Assembly (NCBI GenBank): GCA_024734555.1
Contig: JANPWX010000108.1
Location: forward strand, 2,475,765 to 2,539,764
Direction: 5' to 3'
Source of the DNA: Trochalopteron elliotii
Lineage: Eukaryota > Chordata > Aves > Passeriformes > Leiothrichidae
Length of the DNA stretch: 64,000 nt
A program made the translations under genes and the position numbers. The notes under the pieces were generated by a model. The model saw only the letters and a program-made list of their open reading frames with translations, was not told the origin of the DNA and searched no databases. This document shows, in pieces, positions 61,601 to 64,000 of the stretch; the stretch's first letter is position 1, and every line of letters starts with the position of its first letter.

Positions 61601-63004
61601 GTACTAGGTTAAACAATACAATCTCTAGGTAATATACTCCAGCTATTTGTAAGAACACTGAAGTTCTAATGTTTACAATTCCCAACAAACGAGCTTTTTG
61701 AGTTTCATATAGTAATAAACTATAGTAATAAACAAGGCTTTCTTAGCTACGTTTGCTGATTTTTCTCTGCTCTATCAAATGCCCTATTACAAATAAAAAC
61801 TGCTTTAATAAAAGAAAAAAATACTCATTTTCAAGGGAGCAAGGGGAGTTAAGGGAATGAAATATCCAGCAACACATTCTTGGCAGTGACTGAATAAAAT
61901 CAGCTGGAAGAGACAGCTGCATTTGACAATGTAAACAGTATCAGGAAAAACAATCCAAGCTAAAGATGTTTTGTTTAGCAGCCTGCAAAGACGTTTAAAA
62001 GGTAAGATGGAAAAGTATGGGCCTTTCACTTGTTTTTAAACTTATTTTTAAGTGTGACTTTTTGCTTTTTCCTCATGGCTAATAAAGGTTGAAGGGCATT
62101 ACCTTTTATAGACTGGTCATTCCCAATAACAAACACACAATATCCTACTACTCTCCTGTAGCAGTTGTGTTTAAAACTGAGGATTCTGGCCTATCAAATT
62201 TAAAGTCATGTTGTAGGAAAAAGAACTAAAATGCTATCATAAACATGTTAGCATAATCAATCAAATACTTGTTGCGTAAAGCTGTCTTAATTGGAGTTTA
62301 TTTGAAATGCTTTTGTGTACACAGGAGACCTAAATATTGTCTTCCATGTTTAGTTTAAAATGAACCTTCAGATGATAGCTGAAATTATGAACAAATGCAC
62401 TTACTATTAAAATTAAAGTTATTTCCCTACATACTTGCTACAATATGGTGACAAGCAGGCTACTTCAATGACAAACAGACAATTCAAAGGAACTATCAAA
62501 TGCCCAGGTGGTGCCCAGGTGCTACATCTGAAGAGGAGAGATGAAACAAGGAACAGTACTTTATTTACTAGAAGGTGAGAAGAAACACACAGAAAAGAGA
62601 TGATGCTCCTGATTCCGCTTTAAAAACATCCTTAAAGAAAAGATGGTTTCTCTTGGTTTTCAAAAATTTACTTAGCCCTTTAATTACTGACAGCAGCATG
62701 AACTCTACAGGAAGCTCAGAACTAAACACACTTAGAAGCATTGCTTCTATCTGAAGTCATATATATACATATAACTGAATGATCAGTGCAGTATTTAAAT
62801 GTCTGATTTCCATCCTTTCTCACCCAGATGTTCCATTTTTTGAGTGCCAGTATTACACAGCCATGTCTACATAAAGGAAGAGCTCCACATTTTCATCTCC
62901 AACACACTGCTGCAGAATAAGCTGGCTGTCTCTTGGCACCTCTCCTTGAAGGCCGTTCACATAAGGTCTATCCTCTATCTGACCTGACTGCTCCACTTTC
63001 ATTC
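58674..63004 (-). other. Presumed TPP2 intron(s), AT-rich
   Basis: No exon that I can assign. An A/C low-complexity block lies at about 60298-60345. Two modest - strand frames (60591-60448, 47 codons; and about 62190-62030, 49 codons) are bounded by plausible splice signals but carry no known motif. Confidence 0.5.
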
Positions 63005-63497
63005 TGTGCTGGTTTAGGATGGGCTAATTAATTTTCTTCACAGCAGCTGGTATGGGGCTGTGTTTTTGATTTGTGCTGCAGTGTTGATAACTCAGAAATC
63101 TTTTAGCTGTTGCTGAGCAGAGTCCAGACCTTTTCTGCATCTCATCCCACCCCACCACTGAGCAGGCTGGTAGTGCACAAGGGGCTGGGAGCAGATACAC
63201 CCAGGACAGCTGACCCCAACTGACCAAAGCAATATCCCTCATCACATGACACCATACTCAGCATATAAAGCTGGGTAAGAAGGAGAAAGGGGGGAGGTTT
63301 GGAGCGATGGTGTTTGTCTTCCCAAAACATGGCTGCATATGATGGAGCCTGGCTTTCCTGGAGATGGCTGAACACCTGCCAGCCCACGGGAAGTGGTAAA
63401 TGAATTCCTTGTTTTGTTTTGCTTGTGTGCAAGGCTTTTGTTTTACCTACTGAACTGTTTTTGCAGCCTGCAAGTAGCTCTGTAGGTCTCACGACAG
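63005..63497 (+). mobile_element. LTR of an endogenous retrovirus, antisense to TPP2
   Basis: Begins TGTGCTGGTTTAGGATGGG and contains 'cacagcagctggtatggggc' and a TATA box (TATAAA, 63264-63269, followed by GCTGGGTAAG). It ends near CACGACA. This is the avian ERVL-type LTR layout. No clear target duplication (CATTC at the left, GTCAA at the right), so one end may be truncated or mutated. No internal retroviral genes. Confidence 0.75.
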
Positions 63498-64000
63498 TCA
63501 ATCAGTTTAGACTTTAATTTGAGTAATAAAACTCAAAAAGGTGGGAAAAAGAAGACAAACATACTATATAAACAGGATGGAAATTATTTCTATATGAAAT
63601 GCTACAAAAATCTAGAGAAATTTTGATCTTTTAGTACCAATTTAACAATTCAGAAGAATCAATTTTCAGAGCAAAACCTGAATATACACTTTGACAAATC
63701 CATGGTTAAGACAGTCAAAGAGAGAGGTTCAATTCCTAATCTGTAGAACTCAAATCAGAGTTACTTATTCCGGGCTCAGAGCACACAGCTCAACAATGCT
63801 ATGTGTCTTGATTTAAAAGCCAAAGAGTGAAACCCTCAACAAAATGCCTTATTGGCATTCTTCCACTGAAATGACTCCTATCAGCTTTAAAACATAAAAA
63901 ACAGGAGACAGAAGTCAACCAGGGGTTACTGCACTGGAACAAAGTATTGCATTTACAAACAGACAGCAAGAAAATCATGTGCCAAACAATATGACTGAAG
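63498..64000. other. Right edge, presumed TPP2 intron
   Basis: AT-rich sequence with no exon or repeat that I recognise. Confidence 0.4.

Noticed and set aside
62030..62190. 49-codon - strand frame ending in a Lys-rich tail
   Set aside because: Its length is within chance expectation, no known domain, and no phase match to the TPP2 exons.

Overview
This is vertebrate nuclear DNA, almost certainly from a bird. The genes have introns with GT-AG boundaries, and the spacers are dotted with CR1 LINE fragments in both orientations. Two LTR-type elements of the kind common in avian genomes are also present. I see no SINE families typical of mammals. The species cannot be fixed from the sequence; a neoavian (possibly passerine) bird is my best guess.

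Four protein-coding genes are recognisable, in an order matching the block I recall from human chromosome 13q33. From left to right: POGLUT2 (KDELC1; + strand, first ~30 codons off the left edge, coding to 8682), TEX30 (- strand, 15555 to 10161), METTL21C (+ strand, 52544 to 56635) and the 3' end of TPP2 (- strand, last two coding exons 58673-58554 and 57893-57804, the rest running off to the right). POGLUT2/TEX30 and METTL21C/TPP2 are both tail-to-tail pairs. The spliced reading frames of POGLUT2, TEX30 and METTL21C are intact, giving 472 (partial), 227 and 265 residues.

Layout: 1-8.9 kb POGLUT2; 10.0-15.6 kb TEX30 with a CpG-rich promoter holding a perfect CRE; 15.7-48 kb a gene-poor stretch filled with CR1 copies (notably 35.97-36.87 kb and a long degraded copy at 41.86-44.17 kb), a 645-bp solo LTR with a 5-bp target duplication (45.81-46.46 kb) and simple repeats; 48.2-57.1 kb METTL21C with a possible muscle-type promoter at its left; 57.0-64 kb the 3' end of TPP2, with a second LTR antisense to it.

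These genes are neighbours, not a pathway. POGLUT2 glucosylates EGF repeats in the ER, TEX30 is an uncharacterised alpha/beta hydrolase, METTL21C is a muscle lysine methyltransferase, and TPP2 is a giant cytosolic peptidase. I found no convincing undescribed system. The most checkable oddities are the TEX30 orientation, a CR1 tail that appears to supply the branch point for the last METTL21C exon, and G-rich tracts inside TEX30 introns.
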